The notes under the pieces are model-generated. The model had not been told where the DNA came from and ran no database searches. It saw nothing but the letters and a program-made list of their open reading frames with translations. A stretch of 64,000 bases of DNA from Erythroxylum novogranatense. Its lineage: Eukaryota > Streptophyta > Magnoliopsida > Malpighiales > Erythroxylaceae. This document shows positions 41,983 through 52,739 of the stretch, piece by piece (the first letter of the stretch is position 1; every line of letters begins with the position of its first letter). Location: NCBI GenBank assembly GCA_029891385.1, contig CM057228.1, forward strand, positions 36,149,023 to 36,213,022, written 5' to 3'. The translations under genes were made by a program, and so were the position numbers.

Positions 41983-42062
41983 AAGTGTGATAAGTGTAAG
42001 TTCTATGTAGTTGGGTCTCGGATCCAACAGTTGGGGTCCGGTCTACGGATCGGGTTCCAACA

Positions 42063-44420
42063 CCAGAAGACGTTGGGTGTATCCTATTAAGAGAAAGGAT
42101 GAAGTATTTCCAACCTTCATAACATTTAAAGCTCAAATTGAGTTAAAGACAGGGAAGAACATCAAGTGCCTCAGGATTGATATTGGTGGAGAATATACTG
42201 GTGATGAGTTCATTGATTTTCGTAATCAAGAAGGCATCAAACGTCAATTCACGGTGCCTCACACTCTTTAACAAAATGGAGTGGTAGAGCGAATGAACAG
42301 AACTCTGATTGAAAGAACTAGAGCCATATTAAGAACTGCAAGGATGACAAAGTCTTTATGGGCAGAAGCAGCGAAGACTGCCTGCTATGTGATTAATCGA
42401 TCACCAACAAGATCAATTGATCTAAAGATATCAATGGAGATGTGGACCGGTAAATCAACAGACTATTCTCAGTTACACACATTTGGAAGTCTTGTGTTCG
42501 TGATGTATAATACTCAAGATATCACAAAACTAGATCCAAAATCTAGAAAATGTAGATTTGTGGGGTATGCTGATGGAGTTAAGAAGTATCGATTATGGGA
42601 TCCCATTTCTCACAAGCTCATCATTAGCAGAGATGTCATATTTGCAAAAGAAAAACTACAAGAGAAAGATAAAAAAAGCACGTCTGAAGAAAATTATGAA
42701 ATTATAACGATTCAAGAGCAAAGGAAGACTGAACAAAAAGATTCTATTAAAGTTGTATCAGATCACAAGGAGCAAAAACTGGTTGAATATGAAAATACAA
42801 CAGTTAGATAGTCAACCCATGAAGGGAGAATCCCAACCTGGCAATCCAATTATCTTATGGAGGGCAATGTTGCGTATTGTCTCCTAACAGAAGACAGTGA
42901 ACCATCAACATTCCATGAAGCAACAAATAGCTCAGATGCATCACTTTGGATGGTAGTAATGTAGGAAGAAATAGAAGCTCTTCATAATAATAAGACATGG
43001 AAGCTTGTGCCACTACCACAAGGGAGAAAGCCCATTGGTAACAAATGGGCGTACAAAATCAAACGTAATAGTAATGATCAAGTGGAGTAGTATCCTGCAA
43101 GGTTGGTGGTAAAAGAATATGCTCAGAAAGAAGGTATCGATTTATTGAAAATTTTTCACTTGTAGTTCGTCTCAATACAATTCAGATTATCCTAGCTATG
43201 TGTGCTATATTTGATCTACTTTTAGAGCAGTTAGATGTAAAGACTACATTTCTTCATGAAGATCTTGAAGAAGAAATTTACATGCATCAACCAGAAGTTT
43301 TTGAAGAACTAGGGAAAGAGAACTTAGTTTGTAGGTTGAACAAATCTTTGTATAGATTAAAACAGGAGCTAAGATGTTGGTACAAAAGATTTGATTCCTT
43401 CATAATGAGTCGTGGTTTCAACATATTTAGTGGAGACCTTTGTGCATATTTCAAGAGGTTTGATAATAATGATTTCATTGTATTATTGTTATATGTTGAC
43501 GACATGTTGGTTAAAAGCCCTAACAAAGATCGTATTCAAGATTTGAAGGCTCAATTAGTTGGGGAGTTTGAAATGAAGGATTTAGGACCAGCAAACAAGA
43601 TTCTAGGGATGCAAATTCAATGAGACAAAAATAACAGGAAGATTTGGCTTTCTTAAAAGAATTACTTAAAGAAAATCTTGTGACGTTTCAATATGCAAGA
43701 ATGTAAGTCAATCTCTACCCTTCCTTTTGTTAATTTTAAGTTATCTTCAAGTAAAAACCCTAGCAGTGAAGTAGAGAGGAAGGAGATGTCTTGAGTGCTA
43801 TATACATCAGCTATGAGAAGTTTAATGTTCGTTATGATTTGCATAAGATCAGACATTACACATGTAGTGGGAGTCGCTAGTCATTACATGGAGAATCCTG
43901 GTCGAGAACATTAGTGGGTTGTAAAAAGGATCCTAAGATATATTAAAGGGACCTCAAATGTTGCTCTATGTTGTGAAGGATCTGAATGTATTATTAAAGG
44001 ATATGTTGATTTTGATTTTGCAGGCGATCTTGATAAAAGAAAATCCACCACAGGCTATGTATTTACTATTGCAGGAGGAGCTATGAGTTGGGTGTCTAAA
44101 CTATAGTCAGTTGTAGCATTATCTACAACAGAAGCTGAGTATATGATAGCTACACAAGCTTGCAAGGAATTGATCTAGATAAAAAGGTTTTTTGGAAGAG
44201 CTTGGGCAGTGACAAGAAAAAATCCTTTTGTATTGTGATAGTTAGAGTGCCTTGCATATTGGAAAGAATCCAGCTTTTCATTCTAGAACTAAACATATAG
44301 GAGTTCAATATCATTTTATTTGTGAAGTGGTGGAAGGTGGAAGTGTGGACATGCAAAAAATTCACACAAAAGAGAACCTAACAGATACACTAACAAAGCC
44401 AATCAACATTAATGAATTCA
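42063..44420 (+). pseudogene. Copia F integrase C-half, reverse transcriptase, RNase H
   Basis: Continues the integrase broken at 26720: LRIDIGGEY (second catalytic Asp), stop after FTVPHTL, then NGVVERMNRTLIERTRAILRT (catalytic Glu) and the C-terminal core ending KCRFVGYADGVKKYRLWDP. Reverse transcriptase from about 42940 has stops and a frameshift; QLDVKTTFLHEDLEEEIYM (first Asp box) and LLYVDDMLV (catalytic YVDD) lie in 43198-43623. RNase H follows from about 43860 with DFDFAGDLDKRKSTTGYVF and STTEAEYM. At least five in-frame stops make it dead. Confidence 0.88.
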
Positions 44421-44523
44421 TATAGTGTAGATCCTTGTATGGCTTGGCAGAGACGTAGACAATAGAGAAATGACAAGATAGAAATAACGATATGAAAATT
44501 GATTGGTTCTCATTCAAATCTCC

Positions 44524-44838
44524 AGGTGGCTTAAATCCCATATTGGTCAAGAGAGAATATAAAAGCCTCCATTAAGGCTATATAAGGAGGCATATGTTTA
44601 AGGTTTTATATATCCTAAAAATCTCTTTCCTATAACCTTGTGTACAATTCTTGGTGTGGATTGTGATATCTTCCTCTTATAATATTTGTTTTATATAGTG
44701 GAAAGTTTTCTATTCTTGCCCGTGAGTTTTTCCCCAAATTTGTTAAGGGGTTTTCCACGTTAAATCTTGTATGTCCCTTTTATCTCAATTTCTTTTATTG
44801 GTATGTTTGCTCTATCCAGTGGAGTCCACCTCTTATTA
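44524..44838 (+). repeat. Copia F 3' LTR
   Basis: 315 bp, same length as the 5' LTR but with many substitutions; its first bases are AGGTGGC instead of TGTTGGC. Ends CTCTTATTA before ATTGA. Confidence 0.88.
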
Positions 44839-44843
44839 ATTGA

Positions 44844-46710
44844 TGCTATCAAATTGGTTCTTACCTTTTATGGAAGAAAATAAATTCCAGTTATTACTCA
44901 AATATCTCTTCTAGATACTGTCTACGTCACGTACTAAAATGCTTATTGATACCTTATTGACCACCTTAAATATGAAAGTGTCATCCTCACCATTGCTCCT
45001 GATTTTAACATTAGATTGGATGATCTCACTTCATTTGAAAGGTTACAAGTCCAATTTTAAATTATTGTAGCTAAACAACACCCTATAGAAATTATAGCCA
45101 CATTATACCATTAAATGATTTGTTGCTAACAAAATCATGTTATAGATCTCAACTTTTCAAACTCAACTTCTGATGCTTAGGGATGTCAAAAAGGGTCTGG
45201 TTCGGACCTTATTTCAAAAACGACATTATTTTTAACGATTTTCTTACAAAAAATGGTGAACTAGGTTGGCCCGACCTTCACGTGGCCTGGGCCATAGGCC
45301 AATCAGCCCATGGTTTGTTGGATCGGAAAAAGAAAGCATTCCATATTTGGAGAAATGATAGATTTCAAAATTTTTTAGAAATCTAAATTGTGACGAAAGC
45401 AGTATATCCAAATCATCATGCCAATCTATACATGATATGGTATAAGGATAATAATAAACATAACAAGATAGAGATTATATTACCGACTCCTTCGCTATAG
45501 CTTTAACTCCTCGCTGCGCTATCCTATCCTCGACAATATAGCCTCTCTTAAGTGATGTATCCTCTTCTTCTTGTTATTGTTTCCTCTTCTCGATATTGTA
45601 TCCTCAACCAATCCGATCTACCACTTGTTCTTCTTGGACAACTTGGTTAACAAGATCTTTTGGTAGGAAAGGAGAAGAAAACTTTGGAGGAGAATTTTCT
45701 TAGAAGAAAGAAAACCAAGAATGAGACACTCTCATGCAATTTTTGATTTTTTCATGCAAGATAGGAGAGAGAGTGATAAAAATGTAAAAACCCCTTCTTA
45801 CTCCCTCACACTTTCGGTTAACAATAAAGGAAAGAAGAGTTTTTCAACCAATGCATCATTTCTTCATTTAATCAATCATAAAGAAGCCATTAAATAAGAT
45901 TCTTCTCATTTGTCTTTAAGATGACTATATGAAAAGTCTATTAACTTAAATGAGACCTATCAATTTCATTTTTGATGATGAAAGAAGGAAGATGGTCCAT
46001 CCAATGTATGTCTTTCTTCTTTAATTCAATAAATGCTAATAGATTACGTGCTATCATTAAAAGATATCTATTAAACTATTTAATGGTAAGTTTATAACTC
46101 TATTTAATGATGATAAACCATAATAAAGACCATCTTTATTTAGCAATTTAATGTTAAATGTGCAGCTGCATATTTAGCCCTAATGAAAAATTAAATTGCA
46201 CTTTACTTTCTTAAAAAATTTTTAATTTAATTATTCCAATTAATCAAATTAAACCAAAGTCTAGCCCATTTCTAAATTTACATTTGGGCTTCTAATTAAA
46301 CATTAAGTGCAAGCCCAACATTCAATTATGGGCTTCTAAAACTTTCATTTATATTTCTTACTTTGCTTGATAACCTTCCTTGAAGTTAAGTGGAGAATCT
46401 TATTGGACTTAGATAATTCAAGCTCCAATAAGCCCATAATTAATTTAATCTCATTAGAATAAATTCTAGCTTATTAACTAAATATTATTCTACCAAGGAC
46501 AATTAGTTGAACTCTTGAATTACTAAATACCATGAGAACACATATTTCAAATAATATGTCCAATAACAAACCCTATCATGAACCTTATTATAGCCATTCG
46601 CACAACTAAGAGTAAAATTATCGTTTTGCGCTTATGTTAGTTTTTTCTTCTAGATCTCCCATTTTACTTTATATGGTGATTAATACACAAGATCTTATCT
46701 TAGTGTTAAG
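44844..46710. other. Spacer with retroelement scraps
   Basis: 1.9 kb between Copia F and SIRE-like G with no intact gene. The part at 44950-45060 encodes a Copia-gag-like scrap. About 45179-45330 begins AGGGATGTCAA and reads like the GTC/GGTTCGGACC end of a hAT-type MITE, with no matching right end seen. From 45400 to 46680 the sequence has the look of non-coding retroelement LTR but I cannot place its ends. Confidence 0.4.
44950..45060 (+). pseudogene. Tiny Copia gag fragment
   Basis: 37 codons reading YLIDHLKYESVILTIAP then FNIRLDDLTSFERLQVQF and stop, a pattern like the end of the UBN2-type gag of Copia elements (the '...TLEELQ...LL' helix). It belongs to neither F nor G by position. Short, so only tentative. 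Confidence 0.35.
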
Positions 46711-46715
46711 ACTTG

Positions 46716-47823
46716 TGTTAAGTCAAAATGACTTTACATTAATGATTTTGATGAAGTATAAATAATGAAAGAAAGCAAAAGCAGACGAAAGGAGAAAAAC
46801 AGACGGAAGCTGAAAAGCAGACGAAAGGAGAAAAATAGACGGAAACAAAAAACAAACGAAAGAAGAAAAACAGACGGAAGCAAAAACAAACGAAAGGAGA
46901 AAAACAGAAGGAAGATGAAAAGCAAACAAAAGAAAAAAAATAGACGGAAGCCAAAAGCAGACGAAAGAAGAAAAACAGACGGAAGCCAAAAACAGACAAA
47001 AGAAAAAAAGCAGACGGAAGCAAAAGCAGACGAATAAAAGCAGACGGAGATAAAAGCAGATGGAAGCAAAAGCAAACGGAAGAAAAAAACAGACAGAAGC
47101 AAAAGCAGACGGAAGCAAAAGTAGACGATGAAAAGCAGACAGAAGCGAATCGCGTCTGATTCAAGAATCAGTTTGAGTTAGTTACAGAACTCAACTGAAT
47201 AACCGCTTCTTTCAAGAAACAAGATTAAAGAAGCAAGAAGTAGTTGCAGACGAAGACTATAAATATAAGTCGAAGTAGAAGATTGCATAGTTACACACTT
47301 GAACGTTACAAAAACTGTCAATACTTGAGAGAAATTTTTGTGCGATTTGTCTAGAGCTATCTTACTGTAACAAAGCTCGAAATATCTTTCAGTCGAAAGT
47401 TGTACAGATAGCCTGCAGAGGCTAAAAGTAAAAGAATACTGACTGTAAAGAGACCTGAAAAGGCTCAGAGAAAAAGAATACTTGTAAAGTTGTTGAGAGA
47501 TAGTGAAATCTCAGAAAGACTTCTGAGAACTGGACGTAGGCCACGGTTTGGGGTGAACCAGTATAAAAATTGTTGTGCCTTCAACTCTATATCCTTATCT
47601 CTCTTATCCTTCAAAGTTTCAATCTTACTAATTTTTCAACAAGTTTTCGAAAAATATTTTATAACTTTGATTTATAGTAGTTCTTGTGAAAAGAACAAGT
47701 TTCTTTTAACAAAACATTTTTGAAAGGTTTTTTAAAAAGAGGGGAAATGCACAATTCAACCCCCCCTTCTTGTGCATTTATGCATCGTATAATAAGCCTT
47801 ATATTGACGTGTGATTCACTTCA
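46716..47823 (+). repeat. SIRE-like element G 5' LTR
   Basis: 1108 bp, TGTTAAGTC to ...TTCACTTCA. The 3' LTR is not in the window, so the left boundary is inferred from family-type termini; ACTTG at 46711-46715 would be the target duplication. It holds a purine-rich minisatellite at 46765-47135. Confidence 0.75.
46765..47135 (+). repeat. Purine-rich minisatellite (AAAGCAGACGGAAG-like)
   Basis: About 25 imperfect copies of a 14- to 20-base unit built from GCAGACG, GGAAG and GGAGAAAAA. The tract is almost free of T on the plus strand, so it is open in several frames on both strands (Arg/Lys-rich one way, Phe/Ser/Leu/Val/Cys-rich the other). These are composition effects, not genes. Confidence 0.92.
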
Positions 47824-47824
47824 A

Positions 47825-47837
47825 TTGGTATCAAAGC
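47825..47837 (+). other. Primer-binding site, element G
   Basis: TTGGTATCAAAGC one base after the LTR, initiator-Met type with one change. Confidence 0.8.
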
Positions 47838-47982
47838 TTGGTGTCTAAGGATCACATTAACAATGTGTGGATTAAAGATTATGGTGGAATCATATACATA
47901 CATTGCGGAAGGTGCGTAAGGTGCGTCAGTCACTAGACCTCCGGCATTCAACGGAGAAGACTACCACTACTAGAAAGACAGA

Positions 47983-49043
47983 ATGCGATTGTTTATCGAA
48001 TCTACTTATATTGACCTTTGGGACATAATAGAGAATGGACCATACACACCGGTGGATGAAAAAGGAAATCTCGTTCCACGAATTAGATGGACGGCTGATC
48101 AAAAGGCAAGATTTCAAATGAATTCCAAAGCGAAGTTTTTCTTGAGTTGTGCCCTAAGCAGAAGTGATTACGACAAAGTCCATGGATCGACACTGCAAAG
48201 GAGATGTGGGATACGATATCTATCGCACATAAGGGTACAAACCAAGTCAAAGAATCCAAGATAAGCATTCTTATGCACCAGTACGAGCTCTTCAAGATGA
48301 AAGATGAAGAATTTATATATCAAATGTTTGGAAGATTTCAAACAATTATCAATGGATTAAAAGCTCTCGGAAGAACTTACGACAACCAAGATCACATGCG
48401 TAAGATCCCGAGGAGTCTACCAAAGAGGTGGAGACCAAAAGTTAGTACTGTGCAAGAAGCTAAGGACTTAAGCGTATTAAAGCTTGACGAACTACTTGGA
48501 TCGTTGAAAATACATGAAGTTTAGCTCGATGCTAAAGACAAGCCCAAATGGGACAAGTCGATAGCACTAAAGGGTGGACAAAAGAATCATAAAACTCAAA
48601 GAAAGAGGAATCCATCAAAAGCGTTGAAGATTGAAGAATCCAAGAATGATGATTCTAATGAGTCAGAACAAGAGTCCAGTGATGAAGATGACGAGCTATC
48701 TTTCATTTCAAAGAAGATCAGACGGATGTGGAAGAAGAAGTCCAAAGGAAATCAATTCTTTAAGAAGAACGAAAAAGATGATAGAAAAGTAAAAAAGACA
48801 TCCTTCATATGCTACGAGTGTAACAAACCTGGACATTACAAGTTTGAGTGTCCAACTCTAAAGAAGAAACCAAAGAAGAGTAGAGAAGGCAAGAAAAGCA
48901 TGATTGCAACTTGGGAGGATCTAGATTCATCTGAATCAGATACAAGTTCCAAAACATCAGAACATGCAAATATTTGCCTAGTAGCGGAAGAGGAAAGTGA
49001 TGAGGAGATATCCTTCCTTGGAAGAAGCAGCAAGCACCATTAG
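47983..49043 (+). pseudogene. SIRE-like gag with CCHC zinc knuckle
   Basis: MRLFIESTYIDLWDIIENG is the usual start region of SIRE gag. A frameshift near 48200 moves to the frame at 48204-48524 (IAHKGTNQVKESKISILMHQYELF), then a stop at 48522, then 48624-49043, which carries CYECNKPGHYKFEC, an intact C-X2-C-X4-H-X4-C knuckle, and acidic/serine-rich tails. The frame ends at 49043, one codon before the protease. Confidence 0.85.
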
Positions 49044-49046
49044 TAT

Positions 49047-50297
49047 TTGGACAGTGGATGCTCGCGACACATGACGGGAAGAAGGTCTATGTTCCTAGAT
49101 CTTCAGTATAAGAAGGGAGGATCGGTAACTTTCGGAGACAACCAACAGGGCAAGATAATTGGAATCGGTAAAATAGGTAAAGATTCCTTTGCATGCATTG
49201 ATGATGTGCTGCTTGTTGATGATCTGAAACACAATTTGATTAGTGTCAGTTAATTGTGTGATTCTGGTTTTGAAATTACGTTCAATCAAAGTCTTTGTGA
49301 AGTCAAAAACAAAGATGGGTCCATATTCTTTTCTGCCAAGAGAAGAAATAATCTTTACAAAATTGATTTAGAAGATTTTCAAAATCAAAATGTTTTATGT
49401 TTTTTATCAACTGAAGAAGAAAGACTAATTTGGCATAAAAAGCTAGGTCATGTCAGTTTTAAACATGTTTCAAAGTTGTTAAAACATGATTTGGTAAGAG
49501 GTTTACCAAAAATAAGTTTTGACAAAGATTTCTTTTGTGAAAATTGTCTTAAAGGAAAACAAGTCAAAACATCGTTTTCTTCTAAAAATACTGTAACATC
49601 TTCTAGATCTCTAGAGTTGTTACATATGGATTTATTTGGTCCAACTAGGACGATAAGTCTTGGCGGAAAGAAATATGAACTTGTTATTGTTGATGACTTT
49701 ACTAGATTTTGTTGGATATTATTTTTGTCACACAAAGATGAGTCTTTTAAGTGTTTTAGGACCCTTTCTAGAAAGTTACAGAATAAAAAAGGAATATCTA
49801 TAGCCAGCATCAGGAGTGATCATGGTGGAGAATTTGAGAATGAGAAGTTTAGAATATTCTGTGAGGAGAATGGAATTTTTCACAACTTTTCTGCTCCTAG
49901 GACTCCGCAGCAAAATAGAGTTGTTGAAAGGAATAACAGGAAGATTCAAGAGATGGCAAGGACTATGTTGTGTGAGATGAATCTTCCTAAGTAATTCTGG
50001 GCAGAAGTTGTGAATACAATATGTTATATTCAGAATAGAATATTGCTGTGACCTTTATTGAAGAAAACTCCTTATGAGTTATGGAATGGAAGGAGACCGA
50101 ATATATCTTGCTTTCATCCATTTGGTTGCAAGTGCTCTATACTGAATACAAAGGAGTTGTTGGATAAATTCGATTCAAAGACCTATCCAGGTATTTTTCT
50201 AGGCTACTCTTTATCATCAAAGGCTTTTAGGGTTTACAATCTTACCTCAAAGACTGTTGAGGAGACTATTCATGTCAAGTTTGATGATAGTTTCTAA
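49047..50297 (+). pseudogene. SIRE-like protease and integrase
   Basis: Begins DSGCSRHMTGRRSMF (aspartic protease active site DSG). After a stop at about 49251 comes the pre-integrase LIWHKKLGHVSFKHV...CENCLKGKQ zinc site, then integrase with catalytic residues HMDLFGP, RSDHGGEF and QQNRVVERNNRK (D, D, E all present). Further stops at 49992 (before FWAEVV) and about 50050 interrupt the C-terminal part (TPYELWNGRRPNISCFHPFG). Four or so point changes separate this from an open frame. Confidence 0.9.
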
Positions 50298-50529
50298 CCA
50301 AGTAAGGAAGATGACATGGATAGTAAAGTCACTTCAATGCCCTTAGGTGATACTATAGAAGCTTCATCATCACAAACTCAGTTAGACAAGGTTGAGGATA
50401 TTCCAGAGACTCTTGAGTTAAAAAGAGATTAGAGATATAAGAGTTCTCATCTAGAAGAGTTAATTATTGGAGAGACCTCAGAAGGAGTCCGAACAAGGTC
50501 CAAATTTAGAAGAGAAGTTAATGTAGCTT

Positions 50530-51250
50530 TTATCTCTGAAATAGAGCCTAAGAAGATTGAGGAAGCTCTTCAAGATGAAGCGTGGATTTTAGCCATGCAA
50601 GAGGAGCTGAACCAATTTACTAGGAATAAAGTTTGGTCCTTGGTTCCTAAACCCTCGAAGAAATCCATTATAGGAACTATATGGGTTTTTAAGAATAATT
50701 TAGATGAATCAGGGAGAGTAAGTCGGAATAAATCCAGATTAATAGCACAAGGCTATAATCAGCAAGAAGGAATAGACTACAATGAGACGTATGCTCCAAT
50801 AGCAAGACTTGAAGCTATTAGGATACTTCTGGCATATGCTGTTTGTCATGATATAAAGCTTTTTCAGATGAAAAAAGCGTATTTCTGAATGGTTTTATAA
50901 ACGAAGAGGTGTATGTTAAGCAACCTCCTGGTTTTGAGGATGTTAAGTATCCAGATCATGTCTATAGACTTCATAAGGCTTTATACAGCTTAAAGCAAGC
51001 TCCTAGAGCTTGGTATGATTGTCTAAGTACCTTTCTTATTGAGAGTGGTTTTAGTAGAGGTCAGGTAGATAAGACACTCTTTAGGAAGAACTATGAGAAT
51101 GATTTCATTTTAGTGCAAATTTATGTTGATGATATCATTTTTGGTGCTACTTCAAAAAATTTATGCATGAGTTTTGAGAGTTTAATGAAAAATGAGTTTG
51201 AGATGAGTATGATGGGAGAGTTGAAGTTCTTTCTTAGGTTGCAAGTTAAG
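50530..51250 (+). pseudogene. SIRE-like reverse transcriptase, truncated
   Basis: Frame from about 50530 (AWILAMQEELNQFTRNKVW) through GYNQQEGIDYNETYAPIARLE. At about 50865-50888 the first catalytic box, normally QMDVKSAF, reads QMKKAYF followed by a stop: a few bases including the Asp codon are lost and the frame shifts. It resumes at 50909 with [11 protein letters not shown] and reaches [10 protein letters not shown] (catalytic YVDD). The coding part ends where element D starts at 51251, before RNase H. Confidence 0.88.
51246..51250 (+). repeat. Presumed element D target duplication TTAAG, left copy
   Basis: TTAAG just before the TGATTGAG start of the D LTR. The right copy is outside the window, so unconfirmed. 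Confidence 0.5.
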
Positions 51251-51520
51251 TGATTGAGTCCAAGTTTATCTTATTAATTGGCTACACTTTCATAACTGTT
51301 AATGCACTTTTTGACTCCTAATTGTAACTTTTGTGCTTAAATTAGTTCCTTATATTGAGCTCATATGATTTGCAATTTGTTAGTAAAATTGTTGCAAATT
51401 GATATTCATTGCATTATAATTTTTCTAAGGACAATTAATACTGCAAATGGCTATTTTGTTTTGTAGGAAAACAAGGGAGTCAACTCATCAGAAAGTCAAC
51501 AGGATGTGAGCCTTCCATGC

Positions 51521-51686
51521 ACGTCGCGGCGCATCCAGCAGAAAGCACGTCGCGACGTCAAACAATTCTTACGTCGCGGCGTATGATCGAGCAACAACAC
51601 GTCGCGACGTCTAACAATTAACACGTCGCGGCGAGCAATCCAGGAAGGCATGCCGCGATGTCAAGGAAGCATCTCGTCGCGGCGAG
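51521..51686. repeat. Array of seven CGTCGCGRCG motifs in element D LTR
   Basis: Motif starts at 51521, 51547, 51571, 51599, 51623, 51650 and 51674: spacings 26, 24, 28, 24, 27, 24. The form alternates strictly: odd copies read CGTCGCGGCG, even copies CGTCGCGACG or a variant (sixth: TGCCGCGATG). Intervening bases differ. A looser group of the same motif lies at 62717-62840 in the interior of D. Confidence 0.88.
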
Positions 51687-51949
51687 CAGGCGGATACCCG
51701 GACTACAAATAAAAATTTCTCTCACTGTACTGACAAGACCTGTGACCCATCCTTTAAATCTTACCGAATTAGGTTAGAACAAAGAATCTTTTAGGGGAGC
51801 GACATTCATTCGGGGAGAAAAAGGAGACCAACGAGCGAAGAGAGAAGAAGAGGAAGCACTCACGTCTACCACGCAGGGTTCCATTCGGGGTTCCCTGGAG
51901 ACAATTTCATATAGTTTTTTTTTTCATTTTCACCGTCGACTCCATCATG

Positions 51950-51954
51950 AGTAG
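51950..51954 (+). repeat. Element C target duplication AGTAG, left copy
   Basis: AGTAG before TGTAGCGCC; GGTAG follows the element at 60728-60732, one mismatch. Confidence 0.75.
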
Positions 51955-52313
51955 TGTAGCGCCCCCTCACCGTAGGGTACACATCGGGACACCCAACACG
52001 TATCCCACGATAAGGTGCACTACCAGAACAGTTCCCCTAAAATCCACATGGCATCGCAATAAATAAAATCACAATTTGTCAAAAATCAGTAGATTTAAAA
52101 TTTACAATATCATCCTAATACAGTCATCCAATGACAAGATAGACAAGTCTATCAGTTCCCTAACAAACCAAAAGGAAGCTGATACTAAAGTCTATCCTAA
52201 GTCATCCTCAAAATACTAACTCCGCTGACCGACCTGTGTGCTATCGCGTCTCTTGCCAGCAACTCGCACGACACGAACAACCATCTCCGGAGCTAGGAGT
52301 CTACTCTATCAGT

Positions 52314-52383
52314 CCTGAAAAATACGATGCAATTTTGGGTGAGTTTTGCGAACTCAGTGAGAAACCATCATCGATGGTTCACT
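52314..52383 (-). promoter_or_regulatory. Conserved hairpin module, element C
   Basis: Plus-strand order GGGTGAGTTTTGCGAACTC, AGTGAGAAACC, ATCATCGATGGTTCACTCC: the reverse complement of the module in A and nearly the same as in B. Second LTR copy at 57709-57776. Confidence 0.6.
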
Positions 52384-52739
52384 CCAATCATGCATTACGC
52401 GTATCGCGTACAACATAACAGTAATTTATATATATACAACTTCGATGAGTTTATAACGATTTCTGATGACCGGTAACAATATACGATGATAAGCGGTTTG
52501 CGATATCACGTACCAATCACGATCTATCTGATGGTTTACAGTATTACATCACAGTTTACGGTAGTCTCTAGCAGTTTACAGTATCAAATACCAACTCACA
52601 ATAATCCCTCACAATTTACGATTGCCATATCACGATTCACGATTATCGCAAAGAATTTACAATAGCACTAACATTTAGCGGTATCATATTGCGCTTTCTG
52701 ATAAATCATGTCATTATCACAATTCGGTCATTTTAGGCA

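Larger units (their letters stand above)
26721..42062 (+). mobile_element. Element E: long solo LTR-like insertion, split by B
   Basis: Starts TGTTAGCCCC and ends TTCCAACA. Without element B it is about 3.3 kb (26721-26769 plus 38808-42062) and has no coding capacity. A CCAGA duplication flanks it. Near its right end a probable LTR terminus (GATCCGACA, 41966) is followed by a primer-binding-like TGGTATCAAAGC at 41971, then two more terminus-like repeats ending at 42029 and 42062. The best reading is a solo LTR of a long-LTR Gypsy-type element formed by uneven recombination, orientation plus. It carries a regular inverted-repeat array at 41180-41361. Confidence 0.7.
24722..44838 (+). mobile_element. 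Copia element F (Tork/Tnt1-like), decayed, split by E
   Basis: LTRs of exactly 315 bp at 24722-25036 and 44524-44838, flanked by ATTGG (24717-24721) and ATTGA (44839-44843), a target duplication with one mismatch. Primer-binding site at 25038. The host element is about 4.8 kb after removing element E (26721-42062 plus one CCAGA). Order is gag, integrase, reverse transcriptase, RNase H, as in Copia. The LTRs differ at many sites and the frames hold many stops: the oldest LTR element here. The start of the 3' LTR is degraded (AGGTGGC for TGTTGGC) and its polypurine tract is not recognisable. Confidence 0.88.
46716..51250 (+). mobile_element. SIRE-like Copia element G, cut by element D
   Basis: Starts with an LTR (46716-47823), primer-binding site, gag with zinc knuckle, protease, integrase and reverse transcriptase in Copia order. 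The reverse transcriptase breaks off at 51250 where element D begins; the rest of G must lie beyond the right edge. Lineage call: LTR start TGTTAAGTCAAAATGACT with a following ATGATTTTGATGA, the CAATTCAACCCCCC stretch near the LTR end, and SIRE/Maximus-like gag and pol sequence. Several stops and frameshifts; inactive. Confidence 0.85.

Noticed and set aside
45179..45330. hAT-type MITE starting AGGGATGTCAA
   Set aside because: Only a left-end-like word is seen; no matching right end or 8-bp duplication found, so not listed as an element.
46723..47164. Four overlapping frames of 90-141 codons on both strands
   Set aside because: Produced by the purine-rich minisatellite in the SIRE-like LTR, where one strand lacks T and so cannot encode stops; composition effect.
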